Positions 37,792 to 46,366 are shown, numbered from the stretch's first letter. The stretch: DNA of 64,000 nt from Streptomyces sp. SAJ15 (GCF_007595705.1 NZ_NISY01000001.1:248001-312000); one strand, 5' to 3'. The notes: a model not told the origin generated them from the letters alone. Translations and numbers: made by a program.

Positions 37792-38376
37792 GTGCTCAAG
37801 CCGGTCGCGTTGGAGATGTACGGGCTCCTGCTGCGTCCCTGGGAGAGACGGGACCTGGACGCCGTCAGACGCGGACTGGCCGACCCGGACTTCCGGCGCT
37901 GGAACACCGTGGACTCGCCACCGCCCGACGAGGACGGCGCCCGTGAGTTCCTGGCGTCCCGCACCGCCAACTGGGAGCGCGGAGTCGGCGCCTCCTTCGC
38001 CGTCACCGACTCCACCAGCGACGTCGTGCTGGGCCACATCAACATCGGGATGATCGACTTCGACGCGCACCGCAGCGGGCGCGTCGGCTACTGGGTGCTG
38101 CCCGAGGCCCGAGGCCGCGGCATCGCCTCCCACGCCCTGGAGGCGATGACCCGCTGGGCCTTCGGCGACCTGCGGCTGCACCGGCTGGAGCTGGGGCACG
38201 CGGTCGGCAACGACGCCTCCTGTCGGGTGGCCGGGCGATGCGGCTACCGCTACGAGGGCGAGCTGCGCGGAGCGATGTTCGACACCGGGGGAGTGCCGCG
38301 CGACATCCACGTCCACGGCCGACTCGCCACCGACCCGTTCCCAAGGCTCCCCGGCATTGCCGTTCGCCCCACCTGA
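37792..38376 (+). CDS. GNAT-family N-acetyltransferase
   Basis: A 194-residue GNAT protein of the RimJ/RimL-like type. The acetyl-CoA motif is GYWVLPEARGRGIASHALEAMTRWAF and the motif B region is LHRLELGHAVGNDASCRVAGRCGY. GTG 37792 follows GGGAGGAGAG. It lies 88 bases after the DUF35 gene, so it may share its transcript, but its family has no link to the catabolic pathway. The acceptor is unknown. Confidence 0.85.
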   Translation: MLKPVALEMYGLLLRPWERRDLDAVRRGLADPDFRRWNTVDSPPPDEDGAREFLASRTANWERGVGASFAVTDSTSDVVLGHINIGMIDFDAHRSGRVGYWVLPEARGRGIASHALEAMTRWAFGDLRLHRLELGHAVGNDASCRVAGRCGYRYEGELRGAMFDTGGVPRDIHVHGRLATDPFPRLPGIAVRPT

Positions 38377-38473
38377 CATCACCGAGCCCCCGGCCGGCTC
38401 CTCGCCGCTCCCGCGTGGCCGGCATCGGCACCGCGCCGATCGCCCCCGCCCGCGCGAGCCCGCGCGCCGAGCC

Positions 38474-39184
38474 TCAGGGCCAGAGCAGTTCGCGACGCCA
38501 GTCCGTACCCGCGGCCCCCGGGCGGCGGTAGCGCAGCCGCACATGCCGGCGGTGTCGATCGCCCTGGTAGAACTCGACCTCGTCGGGCATCAGCAGGTAC
38601 CGCGTCCAGGTCGGGGCCACCGCGTCGGGCTCCCGCGCCACGCGCGCCCGCGCGGTGTCGAAGGCGCGGATCAGCTCCTCGTACGAGTCGAGGACCTCGC
38701 TCTGCCGCCCGACCAGGGCGGCGACCAGCGCGTCGGGGGAGCGGCGACGCAGATCCGCCGCGCTCTCCTCCGGTCCGGCGGTCGTGACCGGCCCGCTGAC
38801 GCGCACCTGGCGGCCCACCGCGGCCCAGTAGAAGCCCAGTGCGGCGTACGGGCGGTGTGCCAGTTCGCGGCCCTTACGACTCGTACGGTGGCTGCCGAAG
38901 TGCCAGCCCCGCTCGTCGGCGTCGTGCAGCATCACCGTGCGCAGGGAGGGGCGGCCGTCGGCGTCGGCAGTGGCGAGGGTCATGGTGTGCGGTTCGGGCG
39001 CACCCGCCTCGGCGGCCTCGCGCAGCCAGCGACGGAACAGCGGCAGCGGCTCCGCGGGGGCCTCCTCCGGGACGAACCCGGGCAGTTCGCCGGCGCCCGC
39101 GCGGAGGCTGTGCAGCAGCTGCCGGAAGGCGCGCCCCTCCTCGTCCTCGTCCCCATCCCTACGGCCGCCCTGCTCCGCGTCCAT
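38474..39184 (-). CDS. Pyridoxamine 5'-phosphate oxidase-family flavoprotein (PdxH/PhzG-like)
   Basis: A 236-residue FMN protein with both halves of the PNPOx fold. The N-terminal barrel includes PEPHTMTLATADADGRPSLRTVMLHDADERGWHFGSHRTSRKGREL, and the C-terminal dimerisation region includes PDEVEFYQGDRHRRHVRLRYRR and the terminal LLWP in place of the usual RLAP. It could make pyridoxal phosphate or act on another amine. ATG 39184 gives a normal length; the open frame continues upstream to 39709 but into non-coding sequence. Confidence 0.82.
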   Translation of the reverse strand: MDAEQGGRRDGDEDEEGRAFRQLLHSLRAGAGELPGFVPEEAPAEPLPLFRRWLREAAEAGAPEPHTMTLATADADGRPSLRTVMLHDADERGWHFGSHRTSRKGRELAHRPYAALGFYWAAVGRQVRVSGPVTTAGPEESAADLRRRSPDALVAALVGRQSEVLDSYEELIRAFDTARARVAREPDAVAPTWTRYLLMPDEVEFYQGDRHRRHVRLRYRRPGAAGTDWRRELLWP

Positions 39185-39488
39185 GGCCCGCCCTTCGCCC
39201 GTGCTCGCTCGCCGTCTGCCATCCGCCCGCGTGGCAGCCCGCCCGCGCGGGTAGCTGTCGTGGTCTCCGCCATAGTGCAGCACGGTGCCGCCGTGCCGCG
39301 TGGCGGCCGTCGGCGCCTGCCGCGCGACGACCGGGGCGACCGTACGGGCACTCGCCGTGCCCGTGCGCTCCTGTGCCCGTGCGCCCTGTGCCGGTGGTCC
39401 CGGTCCGTCTGCCGCGGCCCGCGCGCCGCGTCCCGTGCGCCGGTGCCGGGAGACCCTGCCCCTCCTGAGCGCCGTGCGCCGTGCGGCG
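39185..39488. other. 304-base gap without a recognised gene
   Basis: Lies between the PNPOx-like gene and the stop of the thiolase-fold gene on the same strand. GC-rich with CGTG/CGCC-rich imperfect repeats (about 39340-39450). No ORF with a ribosome site or family similarity was found. Confidence 0.4.
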
Positions 39489-40757
39489 CTAGTCGCGCCC
39501 CAGGACGACCGTCCCGGCGGAACAGAACCAGCCACCCGTTCCCGAGGCGACCGCCAGCCGTGGGGGTCCGCCGTCCGGACGGCGCACCTGTCGAGGACCG
39601 GCCTCCCCGCGGAGTTGTCGTACCGCCTCGACGAGGAGGAAGAGTCCGCGCATGCCCGGATGGCAGGCGGAGAGGCCGCCTCCGTCGGTGTTGGTGGGCA
39701 GGGCTCCACCGAGGGTCAGTCGGCCCTGGGCGACGAACGCCCCGCCCTCGCCCTTGGCGCAGAAGCCGAGGTCCTCAAGGGTCACCAGGGTCATGTAGGT
39801 GAAGGCGTCGTACACCTCGGCCACCTCGATGTCCTCGGGCGCTACGCCCGCCCGCGCGAAGGCGGCCCGTCCCGCGCGGGCCGCAGGGGAGACGGTGTAG
39901 TCCTCCCACTCCGACAGGGCACCGTGCGAGACGCAGGTCCCCGAGCCCAGCACCCACACCGGTGGTGTGGCGGTGTCCGGTACGCACTCCTCCGCCGCGA
40001 GCAGGACCGCGCAGCCGCCGTCGGAGCGGACACAGCAGTGCAGCCTGGTGAAGGGGTCGGCGATCATCGGGCCGGCGAGCACCTCGTCCACGGTGATCGG
40101 CGTACGGAACAGCGCGTCCGGGTTGTGCGCGGCGTTGGCCCGCGTCTGGACGGCGATGTCGGCGAGCTGCTCCAGGGTGGTGCCGTACTGGTGCATGTGG
40201 CGGCGGGCGGCCATCGCGTACTTCGCGATCAGGGTGTGGCCGTAGGGGGCCTCGTACTGCAGCGGCCCGCGCGTCCCGAAGGAGAGGTTGGCGGTGCGAC
40301 GGCCCGCGGCCAGGTCCGCGCGGGCGGTGGAACCGTAGACGAGGAGTACGGCGCGCGCCTGGCCGGCGGCGATGGCGTCGGCCGCGTGGGCGGCCATCAC
40401 CTCCCAGGTGGCGCCGCCGACGGAGGTGGAGTCGGCCCAGGTGGGCCGCAGCCCCAGGTACCCGGCCAACTCCGCCGGAGCCAGGGTGCCGAGGCCGGCC
40501 GAGGCGAAGCCGTCGATTACGGAGCGGTCCAGACCGCTGTCCGCGAGGGCGCGGCGGGCCGCCTGGGCGTGCAGCGCGTAGGGCGTGGCGTCCGCGACGC
40601 GTCCGCAGTCCGCGAGCGCGACCCCCACGACGGCGACGCGCCGCCCGCCCTTCCGTATCGCGCCGCCGACGCGGCCGGTGCCCCCCGCGTCGCCGCCGTT
40701 GCCGTTGCTGGAACCGCCGCTGCCGCTGCCGTGGGTGCCGCCCGTGCCGTCAGCCAT
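39489..40757 (-). CDS. Thiolase-fold lipid-transfer/aldolase-like protein
   Basis: A 422-residue thiolase-superfamily protein like SCP-x thiolases and the steroid aldolase Ltp2. The nucleophilic Cys position of thiolases reads DSTSVGGATWEV, with no Cys, whereas the later EVYDAFTYMTLVTLEDLGFCAKGEGGAF and GGGLSACHPGMRGLFLLVEAVRQLRG are kept. This favours retro-aldol or thiolysis-free chemistry with a DUF35 partner. The first 32 residues are a Gly/Ser/Asn-rich expansion. The start codon is only 4 bases from operator copy 7, so the mRNA may be leaderless or the true start may be later (GTG near codon 31 or 41). Confidence 0.85.
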   Translation of the reverse strand: MADGTGGTHGSGSGGSSNGNGGDAGGTGRVGGAIRKGGRRVAVVGVALADCGRVADATPYALHAQAARRALADSGLDRSVIDGFASAGLGTLAPAELAGYLGLRPTWADSTSVGGATWEVMAAHAADAIAAGQARAVLLVYGSTARADLAAGRRTANLSFGTRGPLQYEAPYGHTLIAKYAMAARRHMHQYGTTLEQLADIAVQTRANAAHNPDALFRTPITVDEVLAGPMIADPFTRLHCCVRSDGGCAVLLAAEECVPDTATPPVWVLGSGTCVSHGALSEWEDYTVSPAARAGRAAFARAGVAPEDIEVAEVYDAFTYMTLVTLEDLGFCAKGEGGAFVAQGRLTLGGALPTNTDGGGLSACHPGMRGLFLLVEAVRQLRGEAGPRQVRRPDGGPPRLAVASGTGGWFCSAGTVVLGRD

Positions 40758-40761
40758 GAAT

Positions 40762-40776
40762 CTGACGGTACATCAG
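40762..40776. promoter_or_regulatory. CTGAC-N5-GTCAG operator, copy 7
   Basis: CTGACGGTACATCAG, one mismatch in the right half, 4 bases upstream of the annotated thiolase start. Confidence 0.65.
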
Positions 40777-40834
40777 ATGAGTCGACCCGCCGAGGGCGCG
40801 GCGATCGGGCGCAGCGGGTGGGATCAGGGCGGGT

Positions 40835-41611
40835 TCAGGGGGCCGTGATCACTGTGAAGGCGGCACCCTGCGGGTCGCGGAGCGCGGCCGTGCGCCCGTA
40901 CGGGGTGTCCCTCGGCGCGCGGAGGACCGTGCCCCCGCGGCGCGTGGCCTCGGCGGCCGTGGCGTCGGGGTCCGTCACGGCGAAGTAGGTCCTCCAGTGC
41001 GGGGGGATCCCGGGCGGATGCTTCTCCCCCATCGTCGTGATGCCGCCGACCTCGCGGTCGTCGACGCAGAAGGGCGTGTAGTCGTGGCTGCCGGGCACCG
41101 GTTCGCCCACCCGCACGCCGAAGACCGTCGAGTAGAACCGGCGCGCCCGTGGGGCGTCGCCCGTGACCAGCTCGTTCCACACCACCGTGCCCGGTTCGTT
41201 GACGAGTGCGGCCCCGATGTGGAGCCCCGCCTCCCAGGCGCCGAAGACCGCCCCCGTGGGGTCCATGGCCACCAGCACCCTGCCCATCGGTCTGACGTCC
41301 ATCAGCTCGGTGATCTGCTCGCCGCCGTCGGCGCGGATCGCGGACAGCGTCACCTCGGCGTCGTCGCAGGCCAGATAGGGTGTCCAGGCGACCGCCGGGG
41401 GCTCGCCGTTCTCCGCGGCCGGGCGCCGCGCGATGCCCGCCACGGGCTTGCCGTCGCGTTGGGCCTGTGTGTAGTGACCGAACTCGGCCGGGTCGGCCAC
41501 GTACTCCCAGCCGAACAGTCCGCCGTAGAACTCCATCGCCGCCTCGTGGTCGGAGGCGTTCAGGTCCACCCAGCACGGGGTCCCCTGGGCGTACGAGCTG
41601 ACCTCGCTCAT
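40835..41611 (-). CDS. VOC-superfamily (glyoxalase/bleomycin-resistance fold) protein
   Basis: A 258-residue two-module VOC protein. Module 1 begins GTPCWVDLNASDHEAAMEFYGGLFGWEY and module 2 begins GTVVWNELVTGDAPRARRFYSTVFGV. ATG 41611 follows GAGGA. It is a paralogue of the protein at 45376. Divergent from the FadE gene at 41892, with operator copy 8 between them but nearer the FadE. No reaction can be assigned. Confidence 0.85.
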   Translation of the reverse strand: MSEVSSYAQGTPCWVDLNASDHEAAMEFYGGLFGWEYVADPAEFGHYTQAQRDGKPVAGIARRPAAENGEPPAVAWTPYLACDDAEVTLSAIRADGGEQITELMDVRPMGRVLVAMDPTGAVFGAWEAGLHIGAALVNEPGTVVWNELVTGDAPRARRFYSTVFGVRVGEPVPGSHDYTPFCVDDREVGGITTMGEKHPPGIPPHWRTYFAVTDPDATAAEATRRGGTVLRAPRDTPYGRTAALRDPQGAAFTVITAP

Positions 41612-41857
41612 CGTTCCTCGATCCTCGTCGCGTCCTCGGGCGGGCAAGCGCGCCGCGCGGGGTGCCGGCGCGTGGCGCGCGGGACGCTCGACGCTTCGTC
41701 GCGCGGGGCGCCGACGCCTCAGGTGAGCCGTGGTGGCCGGCCTGCCGCCGCTCATGCTGGCAAACGGGCTCCGCCGCCCCGCGCGGGCGCGCGGCGTCTC
41801 CCGCGCGGCTCACTCCGATGGGCGGAGGTCTGGGAAAGTGCGCACGAGCTCCCTAGT

Positions 41858-41872
41858 ATGACGCCCCGTCAG
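41858..41872. promoter_or_regulatory. CTGAC-N5-GTCAG operator, copy 8
   Basis: ATGACGCCCCGTCAG, one mismatch in the left half, 19 bases upstream of the FadE start. Confidence 0.6.
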
Positions 41873-41891
41873 AATCCGAGGGGGTGCGCCC

Positions 41892-43421
41892 ATGGACTCC
41901 GCATTCACCCGGGAACAGGACGCGATGCGTCGTACTCTGCGCGTGCTGCTGTCCCGACGCTGCACGCCCGATGACGTCAAGGCCGCGGTCCGCGCCGGCC
42001 CGGGCCATGACGTCGAGCTGTGGCGGCAGCTCGCCGGACGCCTGGGACTGGCCGGTCTGGCGGTACCGCGCGCGTACGGGGGCGTGGGCTGCGGCCCGCT
42101 GGAGCTGGCGCTGGTCTCCGAGGAGGCCGGCCGCGCCCTGCTGCCCTCGCCCCTGCTGGCCACCGCCGTCCTGGCCGCCCCGCTCATCACCCGGCTCGGT
42201 ACCCCCGCCCAGCGCGCCGCCCTGCTGCCGCACATCGCCGAAGGCCGGCTGACGGCCGCCCTCGCGGTGCCCGGCGAGTGGCTCCCGACGGCGCTCGGCC
42301 TGGTCGGGACGGGCACACCCGGTGCCGGGGACTGGGCCGGCGGCGGCCGGGCCGGCGGGGTCCAGGCCCGCGAGACGGCGGCCGGATGGCGGCTGTACGG
42401 GCAGGTGGACCAGGTCCTCGACGGCCACCGTGCCGACCTGCTGCTGGTCGCCGCCCGCACCGGTGGCTATACGCGCGGTCGCACCCTGCTGTTCCTCGTC
42501 CACGCCGAGGACCGGCCCGGCCGTCACCCTCAATCGCGGCCCGCGCGGGGTGAGACCTCGCCCGGACCTGCCCGCGCGGCGTCCGGTCTCGTGCGCACCC
42601 GCTGTACCGCGCTGGACGAGACCCGTGCCCAGGCCCGCATTCAACTGCGCGACACTCCAGCCGCGTTGCTGGGCGCCGGCGACTGGGTCGCGTGCGCCGC
42701 GGAGCTGGTGCGGCTGGGCGGTATCGCGGCGGCGGTGCTGGCGGCGGAGGCGGTGGGCGCCGCGGACCAGGTGCTGGAGCGGACGGTGCGTTACGCGCGG
42801 ACGCGCGAACAGTTCGGGCGCCCCATCGGCTCCTTTCAGGCGGTCAAGCACCGTCTGGCCGACGTCCACGTCCGCGTGCAGGCGGCCCGCTCCGCGGCGT
42901 ACTACGCGGCCTGGGCGGCGAGCGTGGCCGATGAGGACCCCCAGGGCGCGGCCGAGGGGAGCCGGGCGGGCGCCGCCACGGACGGCACCCGGGCGGACGC
43001 CGCCACCGACCGCCCCCGGGCCGGCATCGGCGACGGCGGTCCCCGGGCCCGAGCGGCCGCGGCCGCGGACCATGGCATTCGGGACGGCATTCGGGACGGC
43101 ATCCAGGACGGCCTCGGGGACGGCATCGGCGGCGGCGACGGGGTGACCCGCGCGGTCGGCGCGGTGGCCGGCGGACTGGCTCTCGCCCAGGCGCTGGAGG
43201 CGCTGCGGACCGCGGCGGGGGAGGCCGTCCAACTGCACGGAGGCATCGGCTTCACCTGGGAGCACGAGGCGCATCTGTTCTTCAAGCGAGCGGCTTCCGA
43301 CGAGCTCCTCTTCGGGCCCGTGCACCGGTTGCGGGCGGGCGCGGCGGAGCGGGCGGGGCTGTTCGCGCCGACGACGAGGGCCGGGGCGAGGGCCTCGGCT
43401 CGGGAGGCGGTGACGGTGTGA
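41892..43421 (+). CDS. Acyl-CoA dehydrogenase, FadE type, with long low-complexity insert
   Basis: A 509-residue FadE, about 100 residues longer than normal. The N-terminal domain and C-terminal domain (VRYARTREQFGRPIGSFQAVKHRLADVHVRVQ; LHGGIGFTWEHEAHLFFKRA) are clear; the FAD-binding middle is divergent, as in the second subunit of heteromeric FadE pairs. A block of about 70 residues (DNA about 42931-43143) with repeats such as GIRDGIRDGIQDGLGDGIGGGDG interrupts the C-terminal domain between AAWAASVADED and RAVGAVAGGLALAQ. A second Gly/Arg-rich block lies near 42320-42370. GTGA overlap with the next gene indicates coupling. Confidence 0.88.
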   Translation: MDSAFTREQDAMRRTLRVLLSRRCTPDDVKAAVRAGPGHDVELWRQLAGRLGLAGLAVPRAYGGVGCGPLELALVSEEAGRALLPSPLLATAVLAAPLITRLGTPAQRAALLPHIAEGRLTAALAVPGEWLPTALGLVGTGTPGAGDWAGGGRAGGVQARETAAGWRLYGQVDQVLDGHRADLLLVAARTGGYTRGRTLLFLVHAEDRPGRHPQSRPARGETSPGPARAASGLVRTRCTALDETRAQARIQLRDTPAALLGAGDWVACAAELVRLGGIAAAVLAAEAVGAADQVLERTVRYARTREQFGRPIGSFQAVKHRLADVHVRVQAARSAAYYAAWAASVADEDPQGAAEGSRAGAATDGTRADAATDRPRAGIGDGGPRARAAAAADHGIRDGIRDGIQDGLGDGIGGGDGVTRAVGAVAGGLALAQALEALRTAAGEAVQLHGGIGFTWEHEAHLFFKRAASDELLFGPVHRLRAGAAERAGLFAPTTRAGARASAREAVTV

Positions 43422-44065
43422 CGACGCGCGCCGGACGTTGGGTGCAGAAGGTCTCGTCGAGCAGGGCGTTCGCCAGGTTCGCCCCGCGTGTCATCCCGGT
43501 CATGGACCGTGCGGTGCACCGGCTGACCCGTGGCCGCGTGCTGCCGCTGACCTCCATGCTGCCGGGGGTGATCCTGACGACGACGGGCGCCAGGAGCGGC
43601 CTGCCCCGTCGTACGCCGCTGGCCTGCCTGCCGAAGGCCGACGGCTCGTGGATCGTCATCGGCAGCAACTTCGGACGCCCCGTCGAACCGGCCTGGACGG
43701 GGAATCTGCTCAGGCACCCGGAGGCGGAGATCAGCTGGCGGGGGCGCGACATCCCGGTGCGGGCGCGGCTGCTGGAGGGCGCCGAGCGGGAGGCGGTGTG
43801 GCGGGAGGTTCTCGCCTTCTGGCCGCCCTACGCGACGTACCAGGCCCGCGCGGGCCGACGGATACGGCTCTTCCGACTCACCGCCCGCGCGGCCGGGTGG
43901 AACCCCGAGGGAGGGCGGAGTGGCGCGGGCGGGGCGGGCCGCCGCCTCACGGGCGGAGGCCCGAGTGGAAGCCCAGGCGGGGGCCCGGGACAAGGCCCGG
44001 GTGGAAGCCCAGGCGGAGGTCCGGGCGGAAGTCGGGGGCACGGTCCGGGGCCGGCGCCGCGATGA
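43418..44065 (+). CDS. Deazaflavin (F420)-dependent nitroreductase-family oxidoreductase
   Basis: A 215-residue DDN-like protein (PF04075). Split-barrel motifs are VILTTTGARSGLPRRTPLACLPKADGSWIVIGSNFG and WTGNLLRHPEAEISWRGRDIPVRAR. Relatives use F420H2 to reduce nitro groups or C=C bonds in quinones or enones. GTG 43418 overlaps the FadE stop in GTGA, so it is translationally coupled to the FadE. The last 45 residues are a Gly/Pro/Ser-rich tail with PGGGPGQGPGGS repeats, encoded by short DNA repeats at about 43915-44060, beyond the conserved domain. Confidence 0.87.
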   Translation: MTTRAGRWVQKVSSSRAFARFAPRVIPVMDRAVHRLTRGRVLPLTSMLPGVILTTTGARSGLPRRTPLACLPKADGSWIVIGSNFGRPVEPAWTGNLLRHPEAEISWRGRDIPVRARLLEGAEREAVWREVLAFWPPYATYQARAGRRIRLFRLTARAAGWNPEGGRSGAGGAGRRLTGGGPSGSPGGGPGQGPGGSPGGGPGGSRGHGPGPAPR

Positions 44066-44266
44066 CAGGACACGGGGCGACGGGCCCGTCAGGGCCGTCC
44101 CGCGTGGGCGGCGGGGCCGTGGAGACGTGGGCGGGGGGTGCGGAGGTGGGGGGTGGCCGAACCCGTCCGCTGGGGGACTCGCCGGGAGACCCTCATCGGA
44201 ATGTCCTATAAGTCGACGGCTTCGATCGGCATGCGATCGGCGCGCCTCATAGGGCCTCGGGTGCGC

Positions 44267-44914
44267 CTACTTGGTCGGCTTTCGGCCGGTCATACCGAGG
44301 TGCACGATCAGCGCGAGGCTCGGCTTGAGCTCCGCCTGCTTGACGCCCCAGCTCTGGAAGCCCTTCTGGTGGCCGGCGACCGCGGCCAACATCGCGACCA
44401 GTGAGCCCGCGATGGCGGCGGGGTTGTAGTCCTTGTCGATCCTGCCCTTGGCCTGAAGGTCCTTCACCGCGTCCGTGAGGGAGTTGGTGACCGCGTTGAG
44501 CACCTTCATGCGGATCTTGTAGAACCGCTTGTCCCCTTCCGCGGCACCGAGGTCGATCACGCGCAGGATCGCGTCGTTCCTGCGCCAGAAGGAGAGGAAG
44601 CCGTCCACCAGCTCCTCCGCCGCCTGCGAACCGGCCTTGCCGGCCCACGAGCGCCCGGCGACCAGATCGGTCAGTGCCGCGCCCTCCTTCGCCATCTCCT
44701 CGGCGATCTCGAGGACGGCGCCCTCGACGTCGGGGAAGTACTGATAGAAGGTCGCGGGTGACGTACCGGCCTTGCGCGCGACATCGATGACCTTGACGTC
44801 TCGGTACGGGGAAGAGCTGAGCATTTCGCCGAGGCAGTCGAGCAGCTTCTGCCGCGTCGCCTGCCCGCGCCGTCCGGCCACTCGGCCGTCGACGGTTCGT
44901 ACTTGTCCTGTCAT
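44267..44914 (-). CDS. TetR-family transcriptional regulator, candidate regulon repressor
   Basis: A 215-residue TetR protein. The helix-turn-helix (about residues 18-65) includes VIDVARKAGTSPATFYQYFPDVEGAVLEIAEEMA. The C-terminal ligand domain is helical (FLSFWRRNDAILRVIDLGAAEGDKRFYKIR). Its own start codon lies within an operator-like CTGTCATGCCGTCAG (44908-44922), a one-mismatch version of the regulon motif, so it may repress itself. It sits at the edge of the catabolic block and convergent with it. Assignment as the repressor of CTGAC-N5-GTCAG sites is inference. No effector is known; an acyl-CoA intermediate is plausible. Confidence 0.88.
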   Translation of the reverse strand: MTGQVRTVDGRVAGRRGQATRQKLLDCLGEMLSSSPYRDVKVIDVARKAGTSPATFYQYFPDVEGAVLEIAEEMAKEGAALTDLVAGRSWAGKAGSQAAEELVDGFLSFWRRNDAILRVIDLGAAEGDKRFYKIRMKVLNAVTNSLTDAVKDLQAKGRIDKDYNPAAIAGSLVAMLAAVAGHQKGFQSWGVKQAELKPSLALIVHLGMTGRKPTK

Positions 44915-44922
44915 GCCGTCAG
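44908..44922. promoter_or_regulatory. Operator-like site over the TetR start codon
   Basis: CTGTCATGCCGTCAG, one mismatch from CTGAC-N5-GTCAG; it covers the TetR start codon (CAT 44912-44914). Suggests autoregulation. Confidence 0.4.
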
Positions 44923-45375
44923 CTTACCGAGGGGTGATCTGAGCGCGATTCGGCTGCGTGCAAATGGGGTTAGCCCCCGTGATTCCGCGGCTACCGCGCT
45001 GAGCAGGCGCTTTGTCGGGGCATACGCTACGTGTGGGACGGACGTCAGGCAGTGGGCAAGCGCTTACGCCATACGGGTGAATGTTCTTATCAACAGCCTG
45101 TGGACAACAATGGTGGACGAGCGCGCCACGCGCTCAGATGAGCCCTTTGGCGCCGATCCCCCGTTAGCGTGTCGACGGGGATACTCCTCGCATTCATCAC
45201 CATTCTCTGTTATCCCGTGTCATTCTCTGTGATCCTCAGTGATTTTCTGTAATCCCCTAGGTATCTCGCGAACCCTGCAAACCATGTAAACCATCCACTC
45301 GCCGCGAACCTGCGAACCCGCACACCTGCGAACCCGCGGTCGCCGTGAGCCCCGCACACGGGAGGGACCGGACCC
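44915..45375. other. 461-base intergenic region with iteron-like repeats
   Basis: AT-richer than the surroundings. It holds TGTGGACAA (45099-45107), an exact complement of the DnaA-box consensus TTGTCCACA. Three direct repeats of an ATTCTCTGTNATCC-type unit occur at 45202, 45222 and 45242. GCGAACC-type repeats follow at 45296-45340. No ORF with a ribosome site is supported. Confidence 0.55.
45202..45255. repeat. Three 20-bp-phased direct repeats
   Basis: Units begin at 45202, 45222 and 45242 (ATTCTCTGTTATCC, ATTCTCTGTGATCC, ATTTTCTGTAATCC), spaced exactly 20 bp, two turns of the helix. The 6-base spacers between them are unrelated. Confidence 0.8.
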
Positions 45376-46173
45376 ATGGCCACATTCCAGGAAGGCGTGC
45401 CCTGCTGGGTGGACGCGCTGCTGCCGGACGTCGAGGCGGGCAAGCGCTTCTACGGCGAGCTGTTCGGCTGGACCTTCCAGGTGGGCGGCCAGCGGTACGG
45501 CTCGTACATCCAGGCGTTCCACCACGGTGAGAACGTCGCCGCGCTGACGCCCAAGCCGGACGGTCGGATGCCCACCGTATGGAACGTCTACTTCGCCACG
45601 CCCGACGCGAGCGGCACCGCCGCGCGGATCGCCGCGGCGGGCGGTCAGATCATCACGGCGCCGACGGCGATGGGGGAGTTCGGGGTGCTGGCGACGGCGG
45701 CCGACCCCGGGGGCGCGGTCTTCGGTCTCTGGCAGGCGGGCACCCACACCGGCTTCCAGGAGAGCGGCGAGCCCGGCACCTACGTCTGGACCGAGGTGTA
45801 CGTCCGCGATCGCGACAAAGAGGCCGTCGACGCCTTCTACTCCGCGGTGTTCGCCTACGAGGGCCTGGACGCGAGCGAGGAGGGCATCGACTTCGCGGTG
45901 TGGTCGCCGGCCGGCACGCGGCCGGGACCCGACGCCGCGGTCATGGGTCGCGCGGTCCTGTCCGAGGCCGTCCCCGTCGAGATGCCGGCCCATTTCCTCG
46001 TCTACTTCCGGGTCTCCGACTGTGACGGGGCGGTGGAGACGGCCGCCCGGCTCGGCGGCCGGACCATGGCCGCGCCGCAAGACACGCCGTACGGGAGATT
46101 CGCGATCGTCGCCGACAATCAGGGCGCGATGTTCGCCGTCATCGACACAGACCGGGTGACCAAGGGGGCGTAA
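45376..46173 (+). CDS. VOC-superfamily protein
   Basis: A 265-residue two-module VOC protein, paralogous to the one at 40835. Modules start [27 protein letters not shown] and [32 protein letters not shown] 45376 is preceded by GGGAGGGA. A long, unusual leader with phased direct repeats precedes it. No metal-ligand set or reaction can be assigned with confidence; family members include glyoxalases, dioxygenases and resistance proteins. Confidence 0.85.
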   Translation: MATFQEGVPCWVDALLPDVEAGKRFYGELFGWTFQVGGQRYGSYIQAFHHGENVAALTPKPDGRMPTVWNVYFATPDASGTAARIAAAGGQIITAPTAMGEFGVLATAADPGGAVFGLWQAGTHTGFQESGEPGTYVWTEVYVRDRDKEAVDAFYSAVFAYEGLDASEEGIDFAVWSPAGTRPGPDAAVMGRAVLSEAVPVEMPAHFLVYFRVSDCDGAVETAARLGGRTMAAPQDTPYGRFAIVADNQGAMFAVIDTDRVTKGA

Positions 46174-46366
46174 CAGCACGAAGTGGACCGCTTGGAGCGG
46201 TGTGTCGGGCTTCGTCGTATCCGTCGATGACACGACGAATCGGCCCCGGGTTCGCAACGGTCGCCTTCGCCAGGGACAATGCTGGATGCGTGCCGCCGGT
46301 TGGTTTGTCGGTGAGACGCTGCACGGGGCTGTTAGTTTCGAGCCCCTACGGGGAGGTGGCAGGCAA

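Noticed and set aside
45099..45107. DnaA-box match as a replication origin
   Set aside because: One match only, no dnaA or rep gene, so chance occurrence is likely.
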